A stretch of DNA of 64,000 nt from Margaritifera margaritifera. Taxonomy: Eukaryota > Mollusca > Bivalvia > Unionida > Margaritiferidae. Position 1 is the first letter of the stretch. Each line of letters opens with the position of its first letter. Positions 46,848 to 59,739 of this stretch are shown here, one piece after another. The DNA lies in NCBI GenBank assembly GCA_029931535.1, contig JAQPZY010001561.1, positions 496,001 to 560,000 on the forward strand, read 5' to 3'. The position numbers were made by a program, and so were the translations under genes. The notes under the pieces are model-generated. The model worked only from the letters and a program-made list of their open reading frames with translations. It was not told the DNA's origin and did no database searches.

Positions 46848-47070
46848 AGTAGTCTGACATGTGAGACACTTGAAATTCTTGGTGAGATATACCGTAGTCT
46901 GACATATGAGACACGTAAAAGTCTTGGTCAGATATACCGTAGTCAGACATGTGAGACACTTGAAATTCTTGGTCAGATATACCGTAGTCTGACATGTGAG
47001 ACACTTGAAAGTCTTTGTCAGATATACCGTAGTCTGACATGTGAGACACTTGAAAGTCTTGGTCAGACTG
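46848..47070. repeat. 45-bp minisatellite, 5 copies
   Basis: Unit contains GTCTGACATGTGAGACACTT, GAAATTCTTGGTCAGATATA and CCGTA. Confidence 0.9.
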
Positions 47071-47415
47071 CTAAGTATTGAAACTTTCTTGTCCTCTCAT
47101 CTCTAACATGGCAGTTTCTGTGAATGTGATAAAGTCGGACAACTGCATATTTCTGAGTCGAATGCACTGCTAGCACGTAAAATTAGCTCTCTCAGTTTTA
47201 AATCCGTTACTTTCACAGCTGAATTATGTTAGTAAATTCCAACATTTTCAATAGAAGTTATCATCAAGTCCATCGAAAGCAAACAGTACTATAAAAAAAA
47301 AAAAAAAAAAAAAATCCAGCCTATCAGCCTATGCTACTAAACTTGTATCCACAATGTCTTAAATTGCTGGCGCTCTTTGATGTGTTTCTTAGCCTCATCC
47401 GGCGGTAGAGTTTAA

Positions 47416-47531
47416 AGAGTTTACTGGGCCCTGTACCCTGGATACAGTTTACTGGGCCCTGTAGCCTGGATACAGTTTACTGGGCCCTGTAGCCTGGATA
47501 CAGTTTACTGGGCCATGTAGCCTGGATACAG
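47416..47531. repeat. 28-bp minisatellite, 4 copies
   Basis: Unit TTTACTGGGCCCTG plus TAGCCTGGATACAG. Confidence 0.9.
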
Positions 47532-49009
47532 TCGTCGATACATGTTTGCTTTGCCAATATATTCTTTTCTTCTTATTCCCCATCTGGAAATCCGTCGAAA
47601 ATAGATTATCATTAATTAATGGCACCCTGTTGAGATTGTGGCGATATCGACCCCTAGTGACATGTGAGGTGTTTCCGTGATGATTAATCCTATTAATAGC
47701 TAATTTACATACGACGTTGACCTAATCCAAAACGAGGCAAGGATGCTGCTGCACGTCCTATTGTATGTAATCGGATTACACGGTTCAATTACACGGAGAT
47801 AATTTTGCACTTTCGTCGTGTTTTAACTGAATTTATTCGGACATTTGATAACGCAAACGTGAATAAGTTGTTTCTAGAGAATTTGGATATAACATTAAAA
47901 CGGTATATTTCTGGACAACATAATCAGAGTTATCGAACGTGAATTTTCCCATTTACCCCGAGGGGTAAAGCAGAGGGCATTGCGCTAAATTTTCGTATGT
48001 GCCCAGGCCGTCAATTTTGAAAACTAAAAATTTAAGAAAATTGACTGGACTGTATCCCAGGCTATGGGCTCTGCATAAATGATAGCATCAGTGCTGGTGG
48101 TTTCAAAGTACATAACTTTTTCTAAAACGGCGTAAATACCAACTCATGGCTATGATAAATAATACTAAATAAGAAACTTTGAATTGTAGAAGCTGAAGAC
48201 GGTACTATCCAGTAGACCTTTGTTGGTTGCGCTGACAGCAGACTCTGGGTCCGTCCTAAATCCCTATATAATTAGCGTAAGGGTCATAACTATTAAGATT
48301 CCAACTCTATAACCAAATATGCACTTTCTGAGCATTTAAAATGAAATTCAGAAATGCATCTGATATTGACCCCTCAGATTTAGACCTTCCGAACAGCTCG
48401 CGTCAACGATATTCAAATGTAAAACATGAATAAAAGCTGCCATCATTTCCTTTCACCTTTGTTTTAATTGAATTTCATATTTTATTCACTGCTGGATGAA
48501 TAAAATACCCATGTTATTTGAAATAAGTTTACCCGTTATTTTAAGAGCGGAAATAAAGCTTTTTCCAAGAGTTGTGGTGCTCTAATTACTTTAGTCACAA
48601 TTTAGTTCAGACGCCATTTTTATGTGATATGCTAATTATATTGTGTTCATTTTATGTTTTCAATGCATTTCTGAGATGTGCGTTTGTTATTATGTTTTCA
48701 GTGTATTTTTGATTAGGATGTACGTTTGTTATTATGTTAATCTAAATTCATGGGATTTACCATTTTTGGATTTATAATTGTTTCAAGAAATGTGGTACGA
48801 AGTTGTTAATTTGTTATTATATGTATGTAAATTTTTGTGGGTATTTACATCCCAACAAAAAGGTAAGATTTGGGGGTGATTTCGTTTTTCTTCGTGGAAT
48901 TGCGATGACATTATTTAATATACTAATATTATATATGATTATTGAATATTCTTGTATCCAATTGAATGTGCATGATACATATCGCTATATATGTATGTAT
49001 GAATGAATG
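47532..49009. other. Unannotated AT-rich sequence
   Basis: No gene or element recognised. Confidence 0.35.
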
Positions 49010-49560
49010 AGGTTTAACGGTACATCATTACACTCATGGCTATATATTGCTGAGTAAAAATATGGCAGTAGAAATATAAGAGACAAAAACTGCTAAAGTC
49101 TTCAGGAAGAAAAACTCTTCCTAAAAAAGTAAACATATACTGCTGAAAGATAAAATGTTAAAATGAAAAATTCTTTAAATGGTGCATAAAATTAAACATT
49201 AACGTAAAATACGTAAAACCATTATAATAAAAATAAATCACTTTCTCTTAGAAAGTCTGTGAACTGCATTCTCTAACAAAGTCTAAGATTTTATCTGGTG
49301 GTACTTCAAAAAAACTCTTCATCGAGTTGACATGCAAAAAATAAATAAATAAATAAATAAATAAATAAACTAAACTTCTGCCTCGTAAGGTGGAAGTCAA
49401 TATAGTCGACAAAAATGTGCTACACTGTCAGTGGACACTGGCAAGATATGTGTGTTCTATACGCGAGCGATACTGTACCACCTCAGCTCTGCACATTTGT
49501 TCTTTATGAATGATGTCACTCTCCAGTGATGGGTTTCATGTCATGAATCTTTTTTGTGGA
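49010..49560 (-). mobile_element. LINE C-terminal fragment, minus strand
   Basis: Minus-strand frames give HISCQCPLTV and then MKSFFEVPPDKILDFVREC, the same C-terminal segments as in the plus-strand fragment at 20950-21260. An (AAAT)n run (49336-49368) interrupts the coding sequence. Confidence 0.65.
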
Positions 49561-50082
49561 GTTTTCATTCCGCATAGTTTGCCAAGGAGAGATATTTCTT
49601 CTGAAAATGTGCACACGAAATTTTGTTTAGGCTAAGAGCAAATGTATTATTGTCGTTCCATTATCATTCACAATTTTAGATATTCAAATATTGATGTCCC
49701 AATAATTAGAATTTCAACATATAGTAAACAAATTCTCGATATGTAGCTGACCTTCAGTGAAACGAGCAACCAAATAATTTTAGAAAATAATCAAATTCCA
49801 ATTCCTTTAGACCTTTAATTTTGTCCCTAAATATTAAAGACTGTAAATGCAATATATGCAAATAATGGCATCAAACCCCCTCCTCCGTTTAATATCTGTG
49901 TATCCTTTTCTCTGCGGTTTCGTTTTATTTACAGTCAATCTATGTGCAGCCAATTGCTTTTCTTTATTTTTATTGTTAGGTTTAATTTATATCTCTGAAT
50001 CTTCATAATTGTGACACAAGCTTCCTTTTATGATACATACACATTGAATTTGTACGTCATTTGTTTTTCTGTTTTTATTTTT

Positions 50083-50113
<31 letters not shown>

Positions 50114-51639
50114 GGGGGGGGGGCTTAATTTACATCGTGACACGCTTTTAATTCTAACCTGTGCTTTCTTTCAGATACCAATACACTAAATTCACTTTTA
50201 AATATTGGCTCGTTTAAAGTGCTTTACTTGCTTACATTTTAAGTTGGTTGCTACGTGATTTGCCTCTTATTGTAATTAAGTATTGTTTTGTTTGTATGCC
50301 ATGAAAATCATGTTTAATTAATGTTTTTATGTTTTATGTATTGTCGGTAAAAAGTTCATGGTGATTATCCTTAATTGTTGTTTTAATCATGCCGACTCTA
50401 AATAATTCTTACTTTACCGCAAAGAGAGGCAACTCTTGCGATATATTTCCATCCAGTAGTTAATGAACCTTTTCCAAAATATAAATGCATCGAGCGATTG
50501 TACTCGAAAATGACGATCAGCTTCACACCTACACTTGACGACATCCACACACACACACACACACACACACTTTTAAGACAAACCACATATATTACGTGGT
50601 TTGGGGTTTTTCTCACATCCTTCATTGTCCACTTTGGAAATGGTGCACCAGGATATACTATTTGGAACATAGAATTATTACTATAGCAAGATTGAATCCA
50701 GTAATCTTTACCGCTCTGTCCAAATACGTTTTTGGGACGTGGTTTTTTAAATTACCGTTTTAATTTCTAATCTGATTGAGAAAGAAATGTCAGTGACAAA
50801 ATGTTTGTTTATGACGACTATAGTCAACTTGTGTTAATAGAATGTAAGACAGAGTCGCGAATTAGATACATACACTTTGAGAATTTTACAATTTCGCTGT
50901 AGACCGTAGACCAAACCTAATGTTTGGGGAGGATTAAGTTCTGATGACATAACTATTTACAATTTCGTTCACTTTTTGGTGAAACCTGAGTCAAATCTCA
51001 TTAGCGGATATCGTTGTGAATTCTTTAAAAACTGTTGAACTTAGAACATCATATATGTAACAAAGAGGGAGAAAAGCAAATAGGGGTATTTTGGTATATG
51101 CTGCTTTATAATGTACAGATCCACATTGTGTGCTGTTTTTCTTTACTTTTCTTGTGTACGTTTTCTTATTTCTACATCTGTGATATGATTTTATCCAAGA
51201 TGAAATGTAAAGATTTTCTACTGAGGGTCATTTGTTTAGAAAGGAACAGTTTATTTGAATTCTCTTTAAAGAAAATACACTGTTTCAAGTTCGATTACTC
51301 TTCTTACAATTTGTTTGCCCCTTATTAACCTGCACCTGAATTTGCTTTGTTCTGTTAGTTCGTTTGAGCTACGAAGTAGAGGAGAGTTATCGTACTTACC
51401 CGGACATCGCAATTGGCATCATCACATATAAAGGCATACACATATCAACAGCCTCATTGAATCTCAGCAATTTTTTCTTCCTAGGTCCTAAACAACAGTT
51501 CGGTACGGAAGGGGACAAGGGGGCTAACATTGTACATACATGTATATTATTTGTGAATTCTTGGTTAAGTTTTTGTTTTGGGGTCATCAGCACATGCTAT
51601 TTTGCATATTGTATACATATGCTATGACCGGAGGTTTGA
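49561..51639. other. Unannotated
   Basis: Contains poly(T)/poly(G) at 50085-50123 and (AC)n at 50547-50570. The ORFs at 51035-51328 and 51364-51627 show no recognisable domain. Confidence 0.35.
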
Positions 51640-51692
51640 AACTAGATGAGCAGATGTATCTTGACAAGTCTTACACACTCACCACAAACGTG

Positions 51693-51705
51693 GGTCACTG
51701 TGACC
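51693..51705. promoter_or_regulatory. Perfect GGTCAnnnTGACC palindrome
   Basis: GGTCACTGTGACC, the core of an estrogen-response-element-type inverted repeat with 3-bp spacer. A sequence match only. Confidence 0.45.
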
Positions 51706-52629
51706 CATATTTAACTCTTCACTGACTTTAGTTAAATTTTGTGTTTTAAGTTTATTTCTCAAGCATGATTATGTTGCGCTACGAATGTGGAAGGGGCACA
51801 AAGTGTTGCCCTTGTTTGTCTGTCCGTCTCCCCTTGGTGAAGTTTTTCGTTTGGCTCATTTTCTCAGGCAGTGTAAGTCCCAGAGCCATGCAGATTTGTA
51901 TGTAGATGTGTTTTTGTGAGTACAACACATATCAACCCCAAAAGGTTGCTGTGACTTAAATTTCACGCCTCCGTGACTTCAGTTAAGTTTTGCGTTAAGG
52001 TCAGTTCTCAGGCATTGTCGGTTGCAGTGTCATGCTGCTTGGCATGTTGATGCATCTTAGTGGTTACAACGTCATCTTACCAAAAGTAGGTTCCTGTGAG
52101 TTAAATTTCATAATTCAGTGACTTCAGTTAATTTTTATGTTTAGGTAAATTTCTCTGGCAATGCCAGCCCAGAGCCATTCTGCTTTGCATGTATGTACGT
52201 CTTGGTAAGTGCAGTACAACTGTTCATTCATCAGTGTCGTCAGTTATGTTTTCTGTTTAGCTCAGTTTCTTGGGCATGTTAGTGCTCAGGAGTCATGCAA
52301 CAACATAGAATGTTAACGAGTTCTGTGAGTTTAGCACCATCATACAAAAAGTAGGTCAATGTAACCTAAATTTCACGCTTCATTGACTTTGGTTATGTTC
52401 TGGGTTTATGTTAGTTTTTCATCCATTATTGGCCACTGAGTCATGCAACTCAGCATGTAGGTGCATCCTGGTGAGTACAAAACCATTTTATCACACTTGA
52501 CTGCACACTCATACTAAAACGGGAGTGGCGGGGCATTCATCTTCTATGAACACATTTCTGGTCATGCCATAATTGTCAAGCTAGATGTTTGTATGCTTCT
52601 CTATAAGTACCACACCCTTTAAAAAAATA

Positions 52630-52644
52630 AGGTCATTGTGACCT
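52630..52644. promoter_or_regulatory. Perfect AGGTCAnnnTGACCT palindrome
   Basis: AGGTCATTGTGACCT, a full match to the consensus estrogen response element, in a diverged tandem repeat. A sequence match only. Confidence 0.45.
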
Positions 52645-53799
52645 ACATTTCGATTATACTGGCTTGGGTTAACATATTGCAATTAGGTCATGACCACAGA
52701 GGTTTCTTTTTGCACCCGGTATACATCGAACTTGGTGAGGGGATGCATGTTCATGAGTTCTACACACTTATTACAAAAGTAGTTCACTGTGATCCGTATT
52801 TAAAGCTTCTCTGACTCTGGTTAAATTTTGTGTTTTAAGTTTATTTCTCAAGCACTGTTCATGCTAGAATCATTAAACTAGATAATTGTATGCATCTCTA
52901 TTAGTACCACACTCTTTCAAATAAAATAAAGCCACTGTGACTTACCTTCACATTTTATCGGTTTAGATTAAATTTTCTGCTTTTACTCATGACCACACTG
53001 GTTTTTGCAGATGCTATGGATATACAATCCTACCTGGAATCATGAACATTTAAACCAAGAGGCCATCTTGATCAGCGCTAAACCAGCAAAGAGAAATTCG
53101 ATTGGTATGGCCTATATTTTACGCTTCACTGACTTTGTTTTAATCATTTAAAGTTTATATCTCGGGCATTGTTCAGGCTAAAATCATGAAACTTTATAGT
53201 AACATGCATTTCTGTTAGTACGATACCCTTAAAACAATAGGAGCGTGCTGTGACTTATATTCCATATTTTACTGGCTTTGTTTAAGCTTTTACGTTTAGC
53301 TCATGACCAAATGAGTTTTTGCATGCTATTTGCATACAGTTATACCTAGAATCACGAAACTTTTTGAAGGGCTACATCTTAATAAGTACTACACCATACT
53401 GCAAAAGAGGTCTCTGTGGCCTTTATTTGATGCTTCAATGATTTTATTAAAATTTTAGTGTTTAAAGTTTATTGTATGTGTGTTTTTAATGCTAGAATAA
53501 TAAAACTTTAAAATCGGATGCATCTTTGTTAGTACTTCACATTTTTACCAAAGAAGATCACTGTGATCTACATTTTATTCTTTAATAACATAGGTTAAGT
53601 ATTTGAGGTTAGAGCTTGACCGCATAGACTTTTGCGTTCTATATGCATCTATATGACCAGTGTAGTCGAAAGCAGGTATTAACATGTTTACTCAATGGTA
53701 AACTTTCCATATTAATGACTATCCGTTGTACATTGTGAAAGGTTACTCTCAACAGCTGAACAGTATATTGAACATGTGAAGGAGCATGTATTAGAAGGG

Positions 53800-53963
53800 T
53801 GGACTGCATGCATTTCATGTGAGGCTTCAGGTGTAAAAATCGATGTCACTCCAAGACTGCATGCATTTCATGTGAGGCCTCAGCTGTAAAAATCGCTGTC
53901 ACTCCAAGACTGCATGCATTTCATATGAGGCATCAGCTGTAAAAATCGCTGTCACTCCAAGTT
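53800..53963. repeat. ~57-bp minisatellite, 3 copies
   Basis: Unit contains GACTGCATGCATTTCATGTG, AGGCTTCAGCTGTAAAAATC and GCTGTCACTCCAA. Confidence 0.88.
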
Positions 53964-54059
53964 TACTCAAGGGGTGTGACTTCCGCCCAGTAAAATATGG
54001 CTTCTAGCAAAAAATGATTTGAAAGAAGGAACAAATTAATCTCTTTATCTCGGCTTATC

Positions 54060-55195
54060 ATAGTACATCTGCTTTGATATCATAGACAACAATACTCATC
54101 ATCATATTACCTCTGCTTTGATATCATAGACAACAAAACTCAGCATCATATTACCTCTGCTTTGATATCATAGACAACAATACTCATCATCATATTACCT
54201 CTGATTTGATATCAGAGACAACAATACTCATCATCATATTACCTCTGCTTTGATATCAGAGACAACAATACTCATCATCATATTACCTCTGCTTTGATAT
54301 CATAAACAACAATACTCATCATCATATTACCTCTGCTTTGATATCAGAGACAACAATGTTCATCATCATGGTATCTCAGCTTTGATATCATAGACAACAA
54401 TGTTCATCACCATGGTAGCTCTGCTTCGATATCTTATACAATAATCTTCATCACCATGGTAGCTCTGCTTTGATATTATAGCCAACAATGTTCATCATCA
54501 TGGTAGCTCTGCTTTAACATCATAGACAACAATGTTCATCATCATATTACCTCCGCTTTGATATCATATACAACAATGTTCATCATCATGGTAGCTCTGC
54601 TTTAACATCATAGACAACAATACTTATCATCATATTACCTCCGCTTTGATATCATAGACAACAATGTTCATCATCATATTACCTCTGCTTTGATATCATA
54701 GACAACAATGTTCATCATAATGGTAGCTCTGCTTTAACATCATAGACAACAATGTTCATCATCATATTACCTCCGCTTTGATATCATAGACAACAATGTT
54801 CATCATCATATTACCTCCGCTTTGATATCATAGACAACAATGTTCATCATAATGGTAGCTCTGCTTTAACATCATAGACAACAATGTTCATCATCATATT
54901 ACCTCCGCTTTGATATCATAGACAACAATGTTCATCATAATGGTAGCTCTGCTTTAACATCATAGACGACAATGTTCATCATCATATTACCTCCGCTTTG
55001 ATATCATAGACAACAATGTTCATCATCATGGTAGCTCTGCTTTAACATCATAGACAACAATGTTCATCATCATATTATCTCTGCTTTCATATCGTAGAAA
55101 ACAATATGCATCATCATAGTACCTCTGCGTTGATATCGTAGACAACAATGTTCATCAGCGTATTACTTCTGTTTTGATATCATAGACAATCATGT
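54060..55195. repeat. 45-bp minisatellite, about 25 copies
   Basis: Unit contains TGATATCATAGACAACAATG, TTCATCATCATATTACCTCT and GCTTT. In the second half two unit types (TTTGATATCA...ATTACCTCC and TTTAACATCA...GGTAGCTCT) alternate in blocks, giving higher-order periods of 90-135 bp. Confidence 0.94.
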
Positions 55196-55364
55196 TCTTT
55201 TTCATTGTTTTGTTTTATGCCTTGTCACACATCAACATTTCTTAGGTCAATATCACTTTCTGAATTTATTTTCTGCATTACAGTTTGCAATGGCTGATGA
55301 AAACTATTAATAACTTCGTAGAGGCGAGTTATGTGGTCATAGATTACGCTCTTCTTTTGTCTCT

Positions 55365-55445
55365 GTGAATTCGAACTTGCAACCAGCTCATTGTTAGTCC
55401 GGCACGCGAGCCACTGAGCTCCCGCAAAGCAACTATAACCCTACC
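55365..55445 (-). mobile_element. tRNA-derived SINE head, minus strand
   Basis: The reverse complement reads GCGGGAGCTCAGTGGCTCGC (box A-like) and then GCAAGTTCGAATTC (box B-like), about 60 bp in total. It is flanked by unrelated sequence. Confidence 0.55.
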
Positions 55446-56269
55446 AGGTGAACTTAGCAATTTCTTCACATAATGTACAGAATAATCCAACACGATTTTC
55501 CTCTACAGAGTTGTTTGTCTGAAAATATACCTGAATTTATATTGCATACTTATGTACTACTTATGCATCACGAACATGCTACTGTTACTTTTGACACAAA
55601 AGAAGGTAAATTGCAATTCAACGCAGCTTATATCAAGGATTGTTCTCGTTGCTTAAGAAAAGTAGTGCCTTGTCTTTCCTCAATGTGCATGCGATCCTTA
55701 GGTAATTTGGCATATATCTCAGCACGGTGTGTCGGTGCTTTTTGACTACCAAGCCCAGAGATTAGGAAATATTCTCACATTCAAAACTGGACTCAGCTCA
55801 AAACATTAACGTCTGATTGGTCAAGCGAATTTGAAGTTAGCAAATCAAACGTCAGAATTTTGACTTGAGGTTGAGTATCATTTGTTTGTTTGTTCGTTTA
55901 TTTATTTCTCCTTAAACCATGTCTTGTTTTGTATCGTCTATTGGACTAAACAGTCGGCACAGATTTCGGGCGAAATTGCAGTTTGCTTGGTCTCGAGAAG
56001 AGCTTATAGTTATGTTTAAAGATTTTTGTCTATAGTAGCTTATCACTTGATTTTTCGTTTATTCTGATAACAGGCTCACACCATAATGTTTCTTGGGAAA
56101 AACATGTAAATTTTGCACCTCAAATATGATTTCTTCTGCTGGCAAGATCATAGTAAAATAAGTCACGGTCAATTATTAGCGGTTTGGTGAGATAAGATAG
56201 TCAGGAATAAGGCCATCGTCCGCCTTGTATATCATGCAAACATTTTGCAATGCAACATAAAATGGTAAC
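55446..56269. other. Unannotated
   Basis: The 90-residue ORF at 55473-55745 has no recognised domain; no gene called. Confidence 0.35.
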
Positions 56270-56447
56270 CTATTTAATCAAAAAAAAAAAAAAAAAAAAA
56301 AAAACCATTTGAGAAGATATTATGAAACTATAATTTAGAATTATTCGGGTAGCTCGTTTATGCAACTTGGTAATTTTAGCAGTTCGAGCGATAGTGCAGT
56401 TGCCTCGATTGCTGCATTCATAATCTAAAATTGGTACAATATAGCTT

Positions 56448-57397
56448 GTAAAAGGATGAAGCTGGGTTGGGATTGAATCTAACGAAGACACTGAACACAA
56501 TTTCGTGAACGAGATGTTTATTCATATTGTAATCGAACGATGAATGAACTTGACACCATACTCGTACGCATAAAGTCCAACAATGGATTTAACAGAATGA
56601 TGCGCACATAGTTCAACAACGGATATAACAAATTTATATCGTTACTAAGTGGAAAAAAAATCACAACATATACCTTCAACGAGTAATCCAACGAGAATTA
56701 ACGCATGGAGCTTATAAACAATTATGATTTATATATGGATCTATCACCAGGGATGATCAATGTATAACATTTTATAAACACATATGATTGATATATGGAT
56801 CTATCACTATAGATGATCAGTGCATATAATTGTATATACTAATATGAACAATGCATGGTTCATCAACAAATAATGTGTATGTATACTTGCTTTTCACTCA
56901 CATAGCGATATTGAATTAAATATTCACCCATATAGTGATATTGAATAATACTGATTCAAAAATGGAACATATATGTATCTCGTAGCGTCTAGTCCACGAT
57001 CATTCCGGTTCTACAGCTCTCGTCGAATGGTCACGAATAAACCACGCATGGACAGCTCCTCTCAGTCTGCCATAGGATCCGTCGAGAGCCTCCTTATTCC
57101 CTGCTGCCGCAAAGTGAACAGCTTCCTGACAAACTCGTGTTGTGACAATACAACGAGAATGTATCCAAGTTATGGTCAAATTCACGGCCAGGAAACTTGT
57201 GGTAATCGGTTTTCTCACTGCAGGCACTTAGCGGTACAGCAGTGGAAGAACCGAACTCAGTATTTTGAAATAGCTAAAGCTAAAAGCAATAACCACCCTC
57301 GGGTAACGCTGTATGCGGCAACGAAACTCGAGTACATTTTCGCTTATATATAATGCATTACCATTAAGTACACACAATTCCATGACATAGTTATTGT
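56448..57397. other. Unidentified ~950-bp insert within the minus-strand LINE
   Basis: The sequence interrupts the LINE post-RT coding region. AATATAGCTT occurs on both sides (56438-56447 and 57398-57407). Inside there are near-duplicate segments around TATGGATCTATCAC (about 56733 and 56794) and an open stretch at 56973-57353 without recognised domains. No terminal inverted repeats are evident. Confidence 0.4.
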
Positions 57398-58229
57398 AAT
57401 ATAGCTTAAGCATATTTTCATGAACGTAATTAAAATGAATTTTCATTAGTGCAGTCCGTTTACTAAGTAAAAGACAAATGTGATTACCTTGGGTGTCCCA
57501 ATGAAGAATGTTTTCAATGTAAATACCTAACAATTTTTAGACTATACAGAGGTGAGTTCAAAGTGATAGAGCATAAGTCTGAGCATACAATTTTTCGACA
57601 GTTTCTGAATCGAGACCATTGTCATACAAGTTGTGTCTTATAGATTTATATGCATTGTATTTTGCGTACACAACTTTTGAACAGATTTAATATTGGTCTG
57701 CAGATGATAATCGACAACAGATGCAGAGTTGCCCGAATGGCGGATAGATGTGTAATCAGTAAATATGTTTGAATTAGAGTACTTAAGACATACAGGTTGA
57801 TCATTAATAAAGATTAGAGAAAAAAACCATGTTATACAATGGAACCTTTTATGACACCACATTTGATTGGTTCCAGTATGGATGAATATTTTATAATACT
57901 AACACTGAGTTCTGTTTGCCAGGTAAGACTTGAACAAAGAGTGCGTAAGAGTCGCAAATAAGTAGAGTACTAATTTCTTCACAAGAATTTCGTGATGACC
58001 AATATAAAAAGCCTTTTTTCAAATTTATAAAGATAACCCAGGTGATTTTACCTGCGTTAATAGCAAATAGCCATTCGTCTACTAGTTTCATCAGGGTAGT
58101 TTGACCGGAGTGAATTTGCCCGAATCCCGATGGAGATCAATATTGAAGATTATATTTATTGAGATAGACACATAAGTGGGTAGAAATGTATTTCTCAATT
58201 ATTTTTTCAACGACGGGCAGGATAGAAAA

Positions 58230-58450
58230 TACCGTCTGCACTCGCGTTTAAGTCTAGTCCAACTGCAAACAACATAGACCCTGATCTGCCGTCGCATAAT
58301 GCGCCGGCAGATCAGAGTCAATGTTGTTTGTTCTACTGATTACTCGTAACAAACTGCATAGACCCAGATCTGCCAGCGCATTATGCGATTGCAGTTCTGG
58401 GTCTGTGCAGTTTGCAGTTGGACTTGACTCATAAGCGAGTATATACGGTA
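58230..58450. mobile_element. Foldback MITE with ~40-bp terminal inverted repeats
   Basis: The left end TACCGTCTGCACTCGC continues AGTCTAGTCCAACTGCAAAC. The right end is its imperfect inverse: GTTTGCAGTTGGACTTGACT, then GCGAGTATATACGGTA. The internal part contains two related inverted blocks with GATCTGCC and GCGCATTATGCG words. A TA at each edge would fit a TA target duplication (Tc1/mariner-like). It lies in the minus-strand LINE. Confidence 0.7.
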
Positions 58451-59739
58451 AGTCTATTATTTTTATGGGTCATTCTTGGGTCTGCCATAACAATAATAAA
58501 AAAAAACAACAACAACAACACCTCCAAAAACCGAAAAAAAAAACCAAAACAAAACAACAACAACAAAATAATAATAATAATTTTAAAAAATGGCTTGCTT
58601 CAAGGCATTTGGCATACACCAGTTTCTAAACAATTATTGAAGATATCAGCGAGAGAGGGAGTAACAAAATGTGCAAAATTCTGAATATTTTGGCACTAAT
58701 CCCATATGGTCCGGTAGATTTATTCGTATCAAGACTTTAAAGAATGTTACAATCTTCATGAACAGAGAATCTAGGTATAACAAATTCAATATCAGAAGGT
58801 ACTCGTTCTGCTCCAAAATCAGACAAGGATGTAAAGTCAGGTGGGGTCAATATAACTTTTTCATTCAGACGATTGCTGACAGATACAAAAATTTCATGCA
58901 TCCTGTTTGCAATTTGGTGTTCATTATGTACAGCTTCATAATTTACTCTAATTTCATAAGGGATAGAGTAAAAATTCGAAGCGTTAATGTAATTGCATTG
59001 CTTCCAGATGTGCTTTGTGTCCTTTCTGCCGGAAAATAAACTAGAGAAATATGTTCTCTTACATCCCCTGATGACAGCCGTTGTCCTGTTTTACCAAATT
59101 GTACAATTCTGCCACATCTTTGTTTAGGTAGTAGTTACAAAATGCATTATTTTATATGGTTGGTGTACAATTTCTGCTGTGTGTGTCACTTAACCCTTTT
59201 TGAATTTTTGTGGAAATTGTTTATTAAGTAAGGATACAATCCTGTCAGATCAAACTTTCAATCCTTGTCCGAATCGAGTGACATAAAATGATGCGTTCAC
59301 AAAGGCTGATGATAGTTTATAAAGGAATATAACGTTAATAAAATGATTGAAATATCTGTATATAATACTTTCATGAGTATTTTTGTTTGGTTTGATGAAT
59401 TGATTGCGCGACACGCAGATAATGGTCATATATAGCTAAGCAGTATATAATGGTTTCGGATATGGACTGTGGGTCAGTAGTGTAAATGTGATCAATCGGA
59501 GTAGATGTTAACTAGATTACTCTTGTTGGTTTATTAGCAAGTTGGGTAAGGTTATGAGAGAGAATCATGTCCAACCGTTTAATATGAATTTGATTCAAAA
59601 ATACAACATTTAAACTATTATTTATATCTCCCTCTGTAAGAAATGTTGCTGTGGAGTTTTCACGATGATAAACTGTCAAATCTCTTTCAAAACACTTGTC
59701 AGGATTATGTCTTTTTAAGGGGAGGGTTATGTTGTATTT

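Larger units (their letters stand above)
51640..53660. repeat. Degenerate ~145-bp tandem array with ERE-like palindromes
   Basis: The segment TGACTTTAGTTAAATTTTGTG, then TTTCTCAAGCAT or a diverged form, recurs at about 51721, 51973, 52120, 52244, 52384, 52663, 52808, 52955, 53133, 53275, 53435 and 53593. Spacing is mostly 125-180 bp. Each unit also has CATGCATCT-like and TAGTACCACACC-like words and, before the TGACTT box, an inverted GGTCA...TGACC motif in various states of decay. Confidence 0.7.
56270..59720 (-). mobile_element. LINE (endonuclease-RT type) relic on minus strand, interrupted
   Basis: Reading the minus strand downwards: endonuclease end pieces (GDINNSLNVVF, LTQLANKPTRV, STPIDHIYTTDPQSIS; 59670-59400), a linker with SLDTNKSTGPYGISAKIF (about 58740-58690), motif A region FINLKKGF (about 58030, Asn for the catalytic Asp), active-site region LKYSNSNIFTDYTSI (about 57750, FTDY for FADD), post-RT LGIYIENILHWDTQ (57530) and YIVPILDYECSNRGNC (about 56440-56395). 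Other sequence (about 56448-57397) splits the post-RT part. Both catalytic boxes are changed, so it is dead. Confidence 0.8.

Noticed and set aside
57000..57353. Candidate host exon in either strand (75 and 126 residues)
   Set aside because: It lies in an unidentified insert within a LINE; no splice sites or domain recognised.
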